Translations under genes and position numbers: made by a program
Notes under the pieces: model-generated
Seen by the model: only the letters and a program-made list of their open reading frames with translations
What the model was told of the DNA's origin: nothing
Databases searched by the model: none
Part shown: one piece after another, positions 12,411-22,547 of the stretch
Layout of the letters: each line of letters opens with the position of its first letter
How positions within the stretch are numbered: the first letter of the stretch is position 1
Origin: Daldinia sp. FL1419
Lineage: Eukaryota > Ascomycota > Sordariomycetes > Xylariales > Hypoxylaceae
Direction of reading: 5' to 3'
Length of the DNA: 64,000 nt
Assembly: GCA_025201765.1 (NCBI GenBank)
Contig: MU623359.1
Location: 248,001-312,000, forward strand

Positions 12411-12663
12411 AGTCACATTTGTCAATCGTACAAGCAGAATTGTTTACTTTAGGTTTTACTTTATTTACTTGTCTGTCTTGAGGAGCCGCATTTGGAGCTA
12501 TCTAGTGCTAATCAAATAATCTACGCCGAAACACCTTTGCTTAATCGTTGTGTGGCCGGCCCCCGAAACTCCGTCGCTATGCTGCCCGTTTAACCGTCTT
12601 CCGCCTTTGAGTTCCTAACGGACTGGCAAAAAAAAAAAAAATACCATGAAGTAGGCATCACTT

Positions 12664-15073
12664 TTAAGCAAAGAGAAATCTTGACAAATCCATCCGCCCA
12701 CTTCCAACCCTACCCTTAGCCGAGCCCAAATTCTCCTGTTCATCCAAAGTCTCCTCATTCTCGCTTTCGGGAATTATTAAGTCTTCGCTGCCAATAGGCC
12801 TGTGCAGCGCCTCCACCTCTTCCAAGTCGACGGGGGGTAATGGAACGAACGCTGGGTTAATAGGCATAGAGTCTATACTCTGTCGACCTAAACTAGAACG
12901 CTTCGTCGGTCGTGGGGCCACGAAGGTAGGCGTGGATGGCTGGCTACCACGCCCAAGAGCCTTTATACCAAGTCGTTGAAGGGGAGTCGCCGGCGTCGTC
13001 TTACCAGTTGATAGCTGCACGGATGAAAATGTTGACGATACAACAGACGTAGCGGGAGTAAGGCTGGTAAGTGAAGATCGGCCGGAGGAAGAGATAGAAG
13101 TACTCCGTCTATCCGATTGGCCTTGTATATAGCTAAAACGCTTGGTAATGCTAGGGGTGTTTGGAAGATTATCCTGTGCTAGGGCCACGGGTTCATCGGC
13201 ATTATCCTCGATATATGACTCGTCATCCTTAGATATTTCAGCATTGGTCTGTGCTGATTGCGACTCCTGATAAACCAGAACTTCCTTTTGGCCCTTCTGC
13301 GATGAACCCCATCCACCAAAATCTGGAAGATCTTTCAGAGCTTCCTCGATGGAATCATCTGACATTAAATAGCCCTCTGTTTTCTTACTGCCTACGCTCT
13401 TGACATTGCTTTGTGGGAAGAATTTACTTCTTTGCTTTCCGGGACTGAGCCCCGAACCAGCATCGTCGCATAAACGTGCCTTCTTCGGCGGCCGGGCAGG
13501 ATGAGCAGCTCCAGTGCTCTCTAGGTTACTCGAAACATTGATTCTTGGCCCAGTAGTCTGGCGTCGCGACCCAGAGGCCAAATTACGACCCCCATTGCCT
13601 AGCAAATTGGTTACCGGTTCTGTTCGACGTCGAAGAGCGCGAGATGCATTTTCAGGTTGTGCAATATACGTGCGCGAAGTAGCAGATGTAGAAGGACCAG
13701 GCTCATCTAGATATGGCCTCGGGAGCGGATATATAATCGGTCGGTTGCCGTTCTCGGTCATGCTAGCAAGACGTGTAGGGTCCACAGAGAAGCAGTTCGG
13801 CTCCATTTCACCTAAAGGAATTCGGCGATGACCCTTGAAATAGGAATCAATTGGCTTTCCGGTAGGTTCTCTAACGGTGCGGGTTTGAGGCATGTTGCGA
13901 GCACTTCCTGACGCAGTGCGTTTTCTCGGCGAAGGTAGAGTTTGAAGCACAATGGTCTGTTTAGTAATTGGATTTATATCTCCGGCGGCGATCCCTCTAG
14001 CGGTGTCTGGCTCGATGAAAGGCCCAATAAATGGGAGCTCGTCTATCTTGACATCGGGACTAATTTGTGTAAAGTTGACAAGCTTGTTTGCCTTGGGACA
14101 GAAAACCCATTGATGAAGAAAAGTCTGCTCAGCTTGGTGGAACAGTTTTAAATAATCGGTTGGAACCCGGTATTTGCCGTCAAATTGCAGCATTCGAACC
14201 ACTTTCTCGGGTGTTTTATGCTTTCGTATCATCCTATGAGCGGTCTTTAGTCCTAAGCTGTTGATACTATCCAGATAATCGCAGCCACTCAGGATAGCCA
14301 TTTGTCGAAATTGGGCGTCCGTCCAACCTGTTAGGGAGACCTCACGACAAGCACAAAAATCTCTGCGGTTAATCTCGATACACTGACCATGCTGATCTAG
14401 TTTAGTCAATAGTCGCTTGGCCCCAAAAACCAACAAGTCTGAATCTTCGGAGAGAATGCCACTTATATGACCCTCACGTTCCAGGTACACCAGTTGCGGG
14501 TCGGCTTCGTAAGGCGCAACTACGTAAGGTACGTCGGCTTTCTTTAGTTCTTCAATCAAATGGCGGGCCATCTCGGGAGTGATATCGACAGCTTTCTGAA
14601 GTTCGGCATGTGCCTGAGAGGGTTTGCCGGCCTTTAGAAGCTCCAGGCCTGCCTTCCTGCATTCCTCTCGACGCTTTTCGCGAGACGCTTCAGTTGTGGC
14701 CTTGCTGGGTAGAAAGCCGCCGTCAAAAACCATGTAGGGTGTGATACCGAAATGTTTGAGCATCCTAACCCGGTTCATAGCAAAGTCTACATACCTAATA
14801 AAATTGTAAGAGGTATACTCAGACAGACTTTAACCATTGATACTTACTTTCGTGTTGGTTTACCTTGGGCAAGTTCAATGGCACACGGCACGGCACCTCG
14901 ATGTAGCCAACCATAGGCGTCCACGCCAATGGTCTCGCCGTCATACTTTCTTAATTCCGTTGGTCGTTGTATCGATTTAAGTAATGGAAGCAGACCTACA
15001 AAAGTGAGTTTTATTGCCTTTTGAATTTGCTCGAATAAGACCGTTATATATAAGACGTACCTTGAATACCCAT
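12664..15073 (-). CDS. EXO1: Exonuclease 1 (Rad2/XPG family)
   Basis: This is EXO1, the 5'-3' exonuclease and flap nuclease acting in mismatch repair, double-strand-break resection and recombination. Three exons: 15061..15073 (13 nt, encoding MGIQ and the first base of the next codon), 14848..14995 and 12664..14794; the spliced product is 763 aa. The N-terminal nuclease block starts MGIQGLLPLLKS and carries the metal-binding aspartates Asp30 (GVDAYGW) and Asp78 (MVFDGG). The internal block has YEADPQLVYLE, SEDSDLLVFG and GCDYL, followed by the helix-hairpin-helix GLKTAHRMI. The C-terminal half is Ser/Thr-rich and unstructured, as in other EXO1 proteins where it binds MSH2 and MLH1. The 13-nt first exon is supported by splice signals and by the invariant N-terminus. 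Confidence 0.96.
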
Positions 15074-16049
15074 TTCGAAGAGCAAGATAGAAGGCTCTCT
15101 CCTCCTACGCCGGGACAAGGACTGTAAATATCTATAACGTCTCTGTGGCCATCCAGAAAAGAAATTGACGTCACAAGTCCCAGGTGGTGATAAATCCAAC
15201 CCTTTTATTTAGCAAGGGCTCGGGAGCAAATATAGGCTTTGCTCTGAGTCAATGAGACGTCTTGGGTCCTTGGTTGTGGTTGGCAACGGATGTAAACAAT
15301 CCTAGAATAACATTCTATTAGGACAGGCCAAAGCTTTAAGAACCAAGTTTAACCGAATGCTATAGCATGAATAGAAAAGAGTAGGAGTATTTGAGGAGAT
15401 TTAGTTGTCGGATTAATGTTTAAAGAGGTTCTGGAACTTTATGTAGGTTAGTAAAGGAAAATTGGACGCGTTGAAATGGTAAAAACGGATCCTCGACTTC
15501 AAGGCAATTCCAACCCTTCTGCAGCTGCGGCTCAAGGAAATATTCAATAAAAGAGTGAACCGCGTCGCGGAGCCCTACACCGCGATTTCCTAAGTTCACC
15601 TAGCGCTCCGTGCGGGTCGAAAGAGCAACGTGGGTCCAACCAATGGGGCTTGTACTTGCAACGTACGCTAACTACAAATTCCCTAGCGTAGTAATACGAG
15701 AAGTAAAATTTACTTGAAGAAAGCTAATGTGGTGCTTTGAGTCAAACCGTGTACATACCGTAGGATAGGTATTGGCTACAAGAGGCTTAACCTACGCGGA
15801 TCAGGGATCTCATGTACCTTAACCTTACCTAAGAGACCCCTGGTAGTCAAACCACTTTATCCATTTCTGGAAGTCGACTTTTTAGCCCCACTTTGTTCTT
15901 TTCGAATGAACGAAAATCTCGAAAATGAAAATACACTCTTCTTATCAAACATTTAACATATCGCACAGACTCCTTTGCAGTCTTTGTTACTTGCAATTTC
16001 CCCTCCTCAGCCTCTTCACGACACATCAATCACATGCCGAATCTCCACA
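15074..16049. promoter_or_regulatory. Divergent promoter region, EXO1 / TMA16
   Basis: This 976-bp region lies between two divergently transcribed genes and should hold both promoters. The part just before TMA16 is pyrimidine-rich (15950-16020). I see no gene. Confidence 0.5.
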
Positions 16050-16810
16050 ATGCCTAAGACGTTTGAGAGAACCCGCAAGGCCATTGCGAAAAAGAAGGGG
16101 GCTGTCGATTCTCTTCATCAATACTCGCGTGATTCTAAAAGGTTACATAGAGCCCAGGTTCGTGATGAAAAACTGGAGAAAATTGCAGCCTCGAGAAAGA
16201 AAAATGACAAACCTTACCGTATGTTGGGTTGCCGGGGTTTTTTTTTGGTTTTTTTTATCTTCCCTTTCGGATTGAGTACCAGAGCTAGAAAACTAACATA
16301 GTCAAATAATAATAGTCGAACGGGCTACCTTTTTTCAAGAGGCTCTAAGACAAAACGAGAGCCAACCCCTACAGACGGATGTTATCCACGAACTTATCAA
16401 AACGTTAGTTTCCGTAAAGTAACCGCAATTATAACCATCTCCAAGAGACTAACTTTGATCGTAGATTTGTACACCAATATGATGAAGAACTAAACGAAAT
16501 AAAGAAGGCCCGGCGACCTGGGCGTCCCGCCAGTGCCAAGGAAGATTTACTGAAAGTTAAAGTCGATAAGCTTCAGAAGGAGTACCAGAATGGTTTTTGT
16601 CAGTATCCCATCAGCATCATTACAAATACTCGACATCCGTCTAACAAGCCCTGGGTTACAGTAATTCCGGTGCTTGACACCGAAGAAAACGCTATGCTAC
16701 TAAGCCGGTGGGAAGGCTCCTGGTCCTACCTTACTACTCTCAAGTGGGTCAGAATATCATCTACTGGCACTGTTCAACCTTCCAGTTTTCCTCCAAGAGG
16801 CGAGCATTGA
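16050..16810 (+). CDS. TMA16: Translation machinery-associated protein 16
   Basis: This is Tma16, a small factor associated with pre-60S ribosomes. Four exons (16050..16218, 16316..16403, 16465..16598, 16662..16810) give 179 aa. Family features: N-terminal MPKTFERTRKAIAKKKG, SRDSKRLHRAQVRDEKL, NDKPYLERATFFQ and C-terminal SWSYLTTLKWVRIS. The third intron (16599..16661, 63 nt) is a multiple of three and stop-free, so it could be retained without breaking the frame. I place its donor at GTCAGT because the join restores GFLIPVLDTEEN, as expected for the family, and a CTAAC branch site lies upstream of the CAG acceptor. Confidence 0.9.
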
Positions 16811-17372
16811 GAGGATCCCCCACCTACCACGTGCTTGATGTTCTCAGCTCGAAGATGGCGTATGTATGTAACAAGCCAGCGATGCGTATCCTCGGTTGAT
16901 GTTTCTATGTCCATCGTAGATCAGGCGGGGCCTTACCTACGGACGTAGGGAGTTTCTGGAACCAGAAAGGGAGTGGTCCTAGTTTTACCGCTGATTCGCA
17001 AACACACGGTTACGTACAGCCTTGACACGCACCAATCTGCAAACTCCGCAACCAGCCACAAATGCCGGCAGTCGTCCGGAACCTTTTTGCCGGAAAATAA
17101 TGCGTCTGGGTTAGATGATATCGAACAGTTTTAAGCCGAGTGTGTTTATTCTAGACCTACCATGGCAATTCAGCATTGGCATTATCAGAAAGTCTCCTTG
17201 CACCTCTAGGCCAAGCGGATCATGCACTTCTCAAATTATAGATAGTATACCTAACCGTACCTACCTAGGTAACTAAGCGCGAGTGCCACTACAGGTATGG
17301 GATCGCGATCGTTTGCACCAGAGATACACGTTTGCAGCACTCTTTTAGACTATCTCGTTGCACGTATAAGGG

Positions 17373-17455
17373 AAGCGGGTAGCCGAACGGTCGTGGGATG
17401 CCGGTTGCTACTGTCAACTGCACCCCGGATCCGACGGGTTCGAAGCCGGAAGTCC
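17373..17455 (+). other. A-box/B-box tRNA-like sequence
   Basis: TAGCCGAACGG at 17380-17390 matches the polymerase III A box TRGYNNARNGG at every position. GTTCGAAGC at 17438-17446 matches the B box GWTCRANNC at 48-bp spacing. The sequence does not fold as a complete tRNA: the T stem and the acceptor arms do not pair. A worn tRNA or a SINE head is possible; chance is not excluded. Confidence 0.3.
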
Positions 17456-18061
17456 TCAGTTTCTCTCAGTCTACCGATCTCTTGGGCTATCTTCATAATA
17501 AATCATATCGCCCTTGCTCGCAGCCAATAAATGTGTGACATTTCACAATCTGTCTCTATACAATCGTCCTCATACGGCTACTTACTCGGTGCATTGTCCT
17601 CTCCGAATTTATAATATTTAAGATGAGCTCTATGGCTGGTAGTACGCCCTTTAAACCAAACGATTATCTATCCCAGGCTGGAACCCTCGAGACGATTGGC
17701 CCAGTCGACCTCTCAAGTAATGGGCGTAGATGAGTAGAGCCTGTCTTTCTCGCTCTCTTAGCTACCCGATTGGTCCGGCTAGAAAGACGACAGCTAGAAA
17801 TTTGAGGTAGGTCATACGTTGCAGAAAGCACGGCAGAGAAAAGCAACAAATGTTGTTTGAGGTGTAGGATGCGAGCTGTTAGCAATATAAGTTGAAGCAT
17901 AGCGTACTCCAATATGGAAGGAAAATGCCATCGAGCTCCGCTCTATACGACAAGCCTACTAAAAAATTAAATCTCAAATCACCAAAACTTGCTTCTTCGC
18001 ATTATCTCAGTATGTACTCCTATTTTCAGAGTTAGTTGGCAATACTGACGTCGAGCTAGAG

Positions 18062-18289
18062 ATGTGCCAATACATTACACATTCGAGGACTTGCTACTTA
18101 TGCGGCCGTGAAGAAATCGTTCTGATTTCGGAGAAATCTTGCACGATTGCTGCCTCAAGGGGTGTATTCGGGAGTTGTGGACGCGATGTCAGCAATAAAT
18201 CAAACAGAACTCGGTATCAGTGTTGGAAATGTAAAGAGGAATCCGACTTGGCTTCGCGAACGCAGACTGTGCATGCCACGGCACCCTAA
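18062..18289 (+). CDS. Possible small Cys-rich protein
   Basis: This is a 75-aa ORF beginning MCQYITHSRTCYLCG, with seven cysteines and a final CWKCKEE. The pattern (Tyr/His followed by spaced Cys, ending CWxCK) resembles short Cys-rich intracellular proteins common in Pezizomycotina, which have no known function. No signal peptide or intron is evident. It is isolated in a 2.5-kb noncoding stretch, so a chance ORF remains possible. Confidence 0.35.
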   Translation: MCQYITHSRTCYLCGREEIVLISEKSCTIAASRGVFGSCGRDVSNKSNRTRYQCWKCKEESDLASRTQTVHATAP

Positions 18290-19353
18290 GATCTATAAGT
18301 AGGAGAAGACAAATAAGGGCATAATTCAACCATGAATTCTCCATCCGCTTACTTCCAACTTTGGCGTGAGACTTGTGGGATTCTAACTCCCTATAGACTT
18401 GATTATTCACAAGCACCGTAGACGCTATATTTCTAAATTATTTTATCCATTGCACCAGCCTTGGAAAAGTGGGTGGGTAGAGTCCCGCAGTTTCTAACAA
18501 AACTCGAGCATGTCCAAGATCTATTAATCTATGTTCCGCGTAGGTTTCTTAGTTAGGCGACTAATCTTAGATTGAAGCTATATTGACTCGGGGACTCGGC
18601 GTACGCAACGTGGAAGGCCAGGGAAAGAACAGGATACGGGAGGAGGGAGGAGGGAGGAGAGGTAAGACTCAAATAGTAAACCTTGAGAAGTACATTCAGA
18701 CCTAATAAGAGGCGGGTGGTATCTTACGCATAAAAGAAATAAAATAAAAGGATTTGATAAAAAGCTCATCCCCGGATTTGAACCCCCCTTTCGAGGGGAG
18801 CCCGTTGCCCGAGACCTACGTACCTAGGTAGGCAGGTACACCAAAACTATTATATAATATGATTGATCAGGGACCATCACCATCTACATTGCCTACCTTT
18901 ATAGAGGCGGATTCATTATTACTTGGTTCAGGGGTTGACTACGATGTACCTACCTGTTTCCCCCTGAGCCGTGTATATACCTTATACCCATTATAGCATG
19001 TTTGTTTTATATAATATTCATCAATCGGGTTATCGTAGACTTAGGTACTATGTACATGTCGCCAACAAGCAGCGACCCACTACGATAGCTTTTAAACCCC
19101 TGTTCCTGATCTGTGCGGGGCTAAAGCTCGGGTCTCTTTTATCGCCATCGTCAAATAAAAATTTTGGAGCTTCTAGAACCAAAAATTTATTCAATATCAA
19201 AGCTGCTCCTCCCCCCCTTCCCTCTTCCCCCATCCAAAAGTCGCAAACCATCACGACTGAAAAAGAAAAGAGAAAATTTTGTAAAATTTACATCTGCGTC
19301 GCTATTTCTTCCCTCGTACATATTTGATTCTATTCAACAAAACCTCGGTCAAA

Positions 19354-20314
19354 ATGATGTCTCTTCGAGCTGTTGCGCGCTCAGCGCCTCGCACTCTTAC
19401 CCGTCTCAGCTCTACTACTCTCAGATCATCGAGATTAGCTCAACCGAGCTCCCTTCTCAAGTCGACATGGGCACCTCTCAGATCATCTCAGTTCACCTCC
19501 TCGTTTTCCACATCGCAATTCAGACAAGCGCCTGCAGCTGAGGTGGACGAGGAGCTATCGGTTAAGCTCGAGAGCGAACTCGAGTTCGAAAACGAGATGA
19601 AGGAAGACCTACAGCTTCCCGCAAGCGTTAAAGACTTCCTGGAAAACAGCCCCTTCGAGCTCAAGGATCAGCCTGGCAAGGAGGACGTTACCCTAGTCCG
19701 CAAGTTTGGAAACGAAACGTGAGTCGCAGTTAATAATATCGAGTTGCACCTTTACAAGTTTTGCTAACATCCCCCGCTTCAGCATTACCGTCACCTTCTC
19801 CATCTCTGACCTCGCCAACTACGAACCCGATGACGTCTTCAACGAGGAATCCGTGCTCGGTGACGAAGACGTCGAGTCTCCTGAAGGCCGCCGCGCATCG
19901 CAAGCCGAAGCCGACGCTGAAGGCGAGGAGGGTCTCGAAGACGAGCTTGACGGCACCGATTCGCCCGTGCCCTGCCGACTGAACGTCGTGGTCGAGAAGC
20001 CCGGCAAGGGCGCTCTTAACATCGAGGCTATGGCGCAAGACGGCCAGATCATCGTCGAGAACTTCTACTACTTCAAGGACCCCAAGCTCGCTCACGGCGA
20101 GACCGCCGAGGTCGCCCACGCCGCCCAGGACGTCTACCCCGGCCCGCCGTTCGGCAGCCTCGACGAGGACCTCCAGATCCTCATGGAGCGCTACCTCGAG
20201 GAGCGCGGCATCACGCAGGCCCTTGCCGTCTTCGTCCCCGACTACATGGACATCAAGGAGCAGCGCGAGTACCAGACTTGGCTAAAGGACGTCAAGGACT
20301 TCATCGACGCTTAG
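19354..20314 (+). CDS. MAM33: Mitochondrial acidic matrix protein, MAM33/p32 family
   Basis: This belongs to the p32/gC1qR (mitochondrial glycoprotein) family, acidic doughnut-shaped trimers of the matrix that support oxidative phosphorylation and mitoribosomes. Exons 19354..19718 and 19783..20314 join in frame to give 298 aa. The first 50 residues are Ser/Thr/Arg-rich without acidic residues, a typical presequence. Then come ELSVKLESELEFENEMK, VRKFGNETITVTFSISDL, a long acidic loop (GEEGLEDELDG), FYYFKDP and the C-terminal LDEDLQILMERYLEERGI and LKDVKDFIDA. I chose MMSLRAV at 19354 over an in-frame upstream ATG at 19324 because the presequence begins there. The GTGAGT donor and TTCAG acceptor are clear. 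Confidence 0.94.
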
Positions 20315-21710
20315 AGGGTTGGCGCGGTTGGGTTAGGTATAAGGAAAAAAGGGGGTAGATAGTTGGATGGACGAGTAGGACTCAAGGAGGGGAAAATGAA
20401 CTACGCCTCTGATGTATTATGAAAAACCAACTCCACATGTATACTAAGAAATGACGGCTTTTAAGGAATCTCCGTAGAGGAGGATCATGTCTCAGGAATG
20501 AAAAAAAATTTGCTGTATCCCTTGGTTTTCGGATTAATCTCCCCGTGTGTTGTCTTGATCGAGTTCCTTCTTAGTACTTGGGACGTAATTGTCTATTGGA
20601 TGCTCAAGTTTTGATGGCGAGAGTCGCCACATCGCCTTGCTTGGACCCACGACAAAAAGACGCTATTAAAGAAAGAGGCGAGTTTAGAATAGCGCCAGCT
20701 AGTTAACATCGCCGGGTTTGCTCGCGCTCCCACAATACTCATCGTGGCGATAACTACCAACTTGTATACCGTGATACACAATGGCAAGTGGTATTTAATA
20801 TAGCGGTACTAATATGTAGAAGAAGTCTTCCATGCGCTTACACAACTCCTTCAGTAACTAGGTTACCTGAATAAAGGCGTCATATTTTGGAATATGTCAT
20901 CAATTAACAAACCCATCTACTAATAACGAAACAGACTCGAGGTGCAACACCATCGAATAGCAACCCTGTTAAGACATATTTTCTTTCTCCTATGCCTACG
21001 AGAATTCTCATTCATAGGAGGAGGAATAGGGCCAAGATAAGCAGCTCGTGGTATTTACCCGGTAACCTAGGACGTAGCCCCAAAGCCAAGGTCCTATCCA
21101 AGAGCATGACTTCTGCGGCCCGGCCCGACATACTCTTCCTAACCAGCTCCAGCCCAAGTACGACTGACTGTCTATACCACACTCTACGACGGGGGAACTT
21201 AATACCTCCCCCCTTCGAACCTAGACTAACCCAGGCTCCGGCAGAATACGGCTAAGCACCAAAATAACCTGCTCAATATCGACGCAATACCGTCGCGTCG
21301 TATCCTCTACGGGGGCACTTACTATAAGCATGTGCGTACGGATCCCAGCTATCCCTTTTACGAGACGCAAATTAAACCACCCACGCTTATTGGGTACGAG
21401 TTCACGTTCTACCTGCGTAGGAGCTATGTGGACACGCGGAAATATCGGCCATGAGTCAATTTTCCAGCCCGAAGAAGCCGTAGGAATGAGATTTTGATGT
21501 CCGAGCGAAATTTGATACTAGCGTACAGCAGAAAGGCAAGGTAGAAAGAAGTAAGCCCACCCGGTCCGCGAGCCCCAAGAGCTCGCGACGGCCGGTAAAA
21601 CCCCACGATTTCCTTCCCTCCTATCGACCAGTACACGGCGTCATTCCCAACTGCCTACGTAGGATAGAGTAGACGGGAATATTGAGCCCCGAGACAAGCT
21701 GGCGAGCCCC
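20315..21710. other. Intergenic region MAM33-GH11
   Basis: 1.4 kb downstream of both flanking genes. I see no coding sequence with recognisable features and no RNA gene. Confidence 0.5.
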
Positions 21711-22364
21711 TTAGGACTGCTCGACGGTAATAGCGGCAGAGCCGCTGCTCTGGTATCCCTCGGTGGCGAGGATCTGGTAGTTGTGGGTACCAAGCTGGAG
21801 GCCGGCCTTCTCCCAGGCGTCGAAGTGGTTCTTAAGGGTGACAGAGCCGCCGACGCGCTTCTGCTGGCGCACGGACCAGAACTGGTAGAAGGTCGAGGTG
21901 CCGTCGATGGACGGCTGGTTGACGCGCTGCGTGCGGTACACGTCGTACGTGCTGCCGTCGCTCTCCACCGAGCCTAGCTTCTGCGCACCGCTCGACGGGT
22001 TGTACGTTCCGAACGACTCCACCACGTAGTACTCGATCAGCGGGTTTCGCGTCCAGCCGTACACGGACAGGTAGCTGTTGACGTTGGCGCCGTTCCACGT
22101 GCCGTTGTACGTGATCACGCGGGTCGCGCCCGGGTTCCATCCCTTGCCGGCCACGAAGTTGCCTACGTTCTGCCATGTCACGTCGTACGAGCCGGCCGGG
22201 CCGTTGTTGTACGTCACCTGGCCAGCACCGTCGGTCCAGAACGAGTAGAAGAAACCGTTGTTGGTACCGGTGCCGGCGGGGGTTGACCGGGTGATGAGGT
22301 CGAGAGGGGAGGCGATGGCCCCGGCAACAGCCGTGAGGGCAACGAAGATAGATGAACCAAGCAT
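21711..22364 (-). CDS. Endo-1,4-beta-xylanase, GH11, secreted
   Basis: This is a family 11 glycoside hydrolase that cleaves internal beta-1,4 links of xylan outside the cell. It is intronless, 217 aa, of normal length for a GH11 without a carbohydrate-binding module. A signal peptide covers about residues 1-18 (MLGSSIFVALTAVAGAIA). The jelly-roll domain shows FFYSFWTDG, YSVYGWTRNP-type sequence (SVYGWTRNPLIEYYVVE, nucleophile Glu111) and ILATEGYQSSGSA (acid/base Glu202). GC content is clearly higher than in the surroundings. XlnR-like sites and a TATA box lie upstream. Confidence 0.97.
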   Translation of the reverse strand: MLGSSIFVALTAVAGAIASPLDLITRSTPAGTGTNNGFFYSFWTDGAGQVTYNNGPAGSYDVTWQNVGNFVAGKGWNPGATRVITYNGTWNGANVNSYLSVYGWTRNPLIEYYVVESFGTYNPSSGAQKLGSVESDGSTYDVYRTQRVNQPSIDGTSTFYQFWSVRQQKRVGGSVTLKNHFDAWEKAGLQLGTHNYQILATEGYQSSGSAAITVEQS

Positions 22365-22497
22365 ATTGTCGAGCAGCTTTGGTGAGCGGATGACTTTACT
22401 GATGAAGTTTGTCTTTTTCTAGGCTCTTGCTGAAGAAGAAGAAGAAAAAAAAAGAAGCTTCTTCAGGGTCTATGATCGCCGCGGCGGGACGAGATTG

Positions 22498-22547
22498 TTT
22501 ATATACTTGGCGGGCTAGGTTATATTGGTCCCGCGGTCGCTTTAGCC
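22498..22547 (-). promoter_or_regulatory. GH11 promoter: TATA, CCAAT and XlnR-like sites
   Basis: On the minus strand, TATATAAA (22498-22505) lies about 135 nt upstream of the xylanase ATG. CCAAT is at 22523-22527 and GGCTAAA at 22541-22547. A second GGCTAG lies on the plus strand at 22513-22518. GGCTAA/GGCTAR is the known binding motif of the fungal xylanase activator XlnR/Xyr1. Binding is inferred. Confidence 0.5.

Larger units (their letters stand above)
10865..12663. other. Intergenic region between RBR ligase and EXO1
   Basis: About 1.8 kb with no supportable gene. It contains the RBR ligase promoter, a 9-bp tandem repeat (11706-11741), a copy of the TAGGTACCTAGGTA palindrome near 12080-12100, a long hairpin (12328-12410) and a poly-A run near 12629-12641. 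Confidence 0.6.
16811..19353. other. Intergenic region TMA16-MAM33
   Basis: About 2.5 kb containing no gene I am sure of. It holds a possible polymerase-III element (17373-17455), a small Cys-rich ORF (18062-18289), a GGGAGGA-rich tract (18639-18661) and a tRNA-like fragment near 18768-18825. The last 100 bp before MAM33 are C/T- and A-rich, as expected for a 5' leader. Confidence 0.5.

Noticed and set aside
13514..13831. 105-codon plus-strand ORF
   Set aside because: Antisense to the disordered C-terminal half of EXO1; Arg/Ser-rich shadow.
18639..18661. Possible G-quadruplex (GGGAGGA repeats)
   Set aside because: Only three GGG tracts occur in a row; the fourth is GG, so a standard four-tract quadruplex is not formed.
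18768..18825. tRNA-like 3' half on the minus strand (GGTTCAAATCC with a CTCGAAAG loop)
   Set aside because: A B-box match and an anticodon-like hairpin are present, but there is no paired T stem, no matching 5' acceptor arm and no good A box. At most a remnant.
21832..22176. 114-codon minus-strand ORF in another frame of the xylanase
   Set aside because: Arg/Gln-rich frame-shifted shadow of the GC-rich GH11 gene.
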